Assembly (NCBI RefSeq): GCF_017876575.1
Contig: NZ_JAGIOE010000001.1
Coordinates: 4,444,443-4,508,442 of the forward strand
Reading direction: 5' to 3'
DNA: 64,000 nt
Source: Paeniglutamicibacter psychrophenolicus
GTDB taxonomy: Bacteria > Actinomycetota > Actinomycetes > Actinomycetales > Micrococcaceae
Shown here one piece after another: positions 62,917 to 64,000 of the stretch; the first letter of the stretch is position 1, and each line of letters starts with the position of its first letter. The notes beneath the pieces are model-generated. The model saw only the letters and a program-made list of their open reading frames with translations, made no database searches and had not been told where the DNA came from. Made by a program: the position numbers and the translations under genes.

Positions 62917-63606
62917 CTACTTCTTGGCCGGGGGCATCAGCACGGTGTCCACCAGGTAGACGGTGGCGTTGGCGGTCTGGACGCCTCCGCAGATCACCGA
63001 TGCGCCGTTGACCATGAGCTTGTCGCCGCTGCCGGTGACCTTGAGGTCCTGTCCTTCGACGGTGGTGTGGCTGCCGGCGATGTCGCTCGGGGCGATCTGG
63101 CCGGGAACCACGTGGTAGGTCAGGATGTTGCTGAGCATATCGGCGTCGGCGACCACTGCCTTGAGGTCCTTGTCCGGGATGGCGGCAAATGCCTCGTCAA
63201 CCGGGGCAAAGACGGTGAACTCGCCGCCGTTGAGGGTGTCGACCAGGTCGACCTTCGGGTTGAGCTTGCCTGACACCGCCGCGGTGAGGGTCTTGAGCAG
63301 CGGGTTGTTCGAGGCTGCAACGGCCACGGGATCCTTCGCCATTCCGGCAACCGACCCCTCTCCACTGGGCACGGCCTTCGCGTAGGCGGCGCAGCCGGAG
63401 CCCACGAGGTTGGCTGCCGGGTCCATGGCCGACTCGCTGGCCATCGTCGAGCTGCTGGGTGCGGGCGCTGCACTGGAGGATGCCGCCGAGGAGGACGGTG
63501 CCATCGACTCGCTGGTCCCGGTGCCTGCCGAGCAAGCGGTCAGTCCCACGGTGGCAATCGCGATCAGTCCAAGTGCTGCGGAAAACCTGCTGTTCATGCG
63601 CTTCAT
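62917..63606 (-). CDS. Fasciclin-domain lipoprotein (MPT70/MPT83-like)
   Basis: A 229-residue secreted lipoprotein. The signal peptide ends in VGLTACS (lipidated Cys about 25); a Ser/Ala-rich linker follows (about 27-60), then one FAS1 domain (about 90-229) with [53 protein letters not shown] and the closing [17 protein letters not shown]83 is the close mycobacterial counterpart. AAGGAGC precedes the ATG. A CCAATCC-N15-CCGAAT promoter lies about 80 bp upstream, so it is a likely SigK target. Confidence 0.93.
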   Translation of the reverse strand: MKRMNSRFSAALGLIAIATVGLTACSAGTGTSESMAPSSSAASSSAAPAPSSSTMASESAMDPAANLVGSGCAAYAKAVPSGEGSVAGMAKDPVAVAASNNPLLKTLTAAVSGKLNPKVDLVDTLNGGEFTVFAPVDEAFAAIPDKDLKAVVADADMLSNILTYHVVPGQIAPSDIAGSHTTVEGQDLKVTGSGDKLMVNGASVICGGVQTANATVYLVDTVLMPPAKK

Positions 63607-63684
63607 GTCATGCTCCTTGCTTGGCGTCGGCCTCCTGGGCCTCCGCGCCGTCCCGACCGCTTTTGGTTCGGGCTGTCATGGAGC

Positions 63685-63712
63685 ATTCGGTGCCGCGCGG
63701 CAAACGGATTGG
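63685..63712 (-). promoter_or_regulatory. SigK-type promoter of the fasciclin gene
   Basis: On the minus strand: CCAATCC (complement of 63706-63712), 15-bp spacer, CCGAAT (complement of 63685-63690). Transcription would start near 63678, giving a leader of about 70 nt. Confidence 0.75.
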
Positions 63713-63777
63713 AATCATGCCAAGAAAGTTTTCCGCCAGCGAAAGGGATGCGATCCCGCTTGTCGGCGGACATGGAA

Positions 63778-63810
63778 GAAGCGGAGAAGATGTCTGTTCT
63801 TCTCCGCTTC
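63778..63810 (-). terminator. Terminator of the 45-residue protein gene
   Basis: GAAGCGGAGAAGA (63778-63790) is perfectly inverted at 63798-63810 around a 7-nt loop, 30 bp beyond the small gene's stop on the minus strand. No U-run follows. Confidence 0.75.
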
Positions 63811-63840
63811 CCTTGAAGATATCTCCAATCATCAAGTTGC

Positions 63841-63978
63841 TCAGTGTTTCTTGATGTGGGTTACCTGCTCGGTGTCTGACTCCGGTGCGTTCTTCGAGCG
63901 CTTCTCCGCGCGTCGCGCCTTGATCGACTTGCCTGCAGGCTTTTTGTGTTCGTGTCTATGTGGTGATTTGTCTGGCAT
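63841..63978 (-). CDS. 45-residue basic protein
   Basis: A short ORF reading MPDKSPHRHEHKKPAGKSIK, then ARRAEKRSKN... and ending QVTHIKKH. It is strongly basic (many Lys, Arg, His) with no hydrophobic segment. GAGAGG stands seven bases before the ATG and a 13-bp hairpin follows the stop, so it is a complete small transcription unit. From memory, similar short Lys/Arg/His proteins recur in Arthrobacter-type genomes without a known role; nucleic-acid or ribosome binding is a guess from charge. Confidence 0.7.
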   Translation of the reverse strand: MPDKSPHRHEHKKPAGKSIKARRAEKRSKNAPESDTEQVTHIKKH

Positions 63979-64000
63979 CAATTACCTCTCACCCTGGGGC

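Overview
The window is 64 kb of high-GC actinobacterial chromosome. It has monomeric NADP-isocitrate dehydrogenase, SigK/RskA- and SigL/RslA-like ECF sigma modules, a PerM (DUF6350) protein, many apparently leaderless starts and long hairpin terminators. Together these suggest Micrococcaceae (an Arthrobacter-like soil genus); no rRNA or tRNA is present to settle this. I see no prophage, CRISPR array or complete known defence island.

Layout. 1-4.3 kb is accessory DNA: an intact IS1380-family element with its 4-bp target duplication, a HigBA-like toxin-antitoxin pair, a decayed BASS-transporter fragment and an orphan membrane protein. 4.4-15.1 kb is core metabolism: a BASS transporter, then the methionine operon metF-metE-metY-metB (minus strand) behind a SAM riboswitch, then an MmyB-type regulator divergent from ilvD. 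15.4-25.5 kb holds a Phd-like antitoxin/toxin pair, dgt, a TmrB-like ATPase, a flavin monooxygenase, icd, a TetR/DHA2-MFS efflux pair and a Phd antitoxin whose RelE toxin is broken. 25.5-41.9 kb starts with purH and ends with purN. Between them lie a SigL-like sigma/anti-sigma/lipoprotein module, DUF4303, an MFS carrier, DUF3800, an N-acetylglucosamine kinase divergent from a GH38 alpha-mannosidase, an FAD monooxygenase, an orphan Imm5-like immunity protein and an AbiE-like pair with a frameshifted toxin. 42.2-49.7 kb is a peptide ABC transporter operon, two small genes and perM. In mycobacteria perM-purN-purH are contiguous; here the order and strand are kept but the genes lie far apart.

49.7-58 kb holds TauE/SafE, hpaI-hpaH, cutC, a MalY/PatB beta-C-S lyase, an FMN reductase and small membrane proteins. 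58.2-59.6 kb has two adjacent decaying genes: a cache-domain sensor and a GntR/FCD regulator with an in-frame stop. 59.6-64 kb is a SigK-type module: molybdopterin oxidoreductase, RskA-like anti-sigma, SigK-like sigma and an MPT70/83-like fasciclin lipoprotein.

The most informative regulatory signals are two matched promoter pairs. TGAACC-N16-CGTCT(G/T) lies divergently between the SigL-like gene and its neighbouring lipoprotein. CCAATCC-N15-CCGAAT lies upstream of both the fasciclin and molybdopterin oxidoreductase genes that flank the SigK/RskA pair. I did not find a clearly new multi-gene system. The best leads are these two sigma regulons, the dispersed perM-purN-purH order, the repeat block at 50.56-50.68 kb and the set of toxin-antitoxin loci with intact antitoxins but broken toxins.
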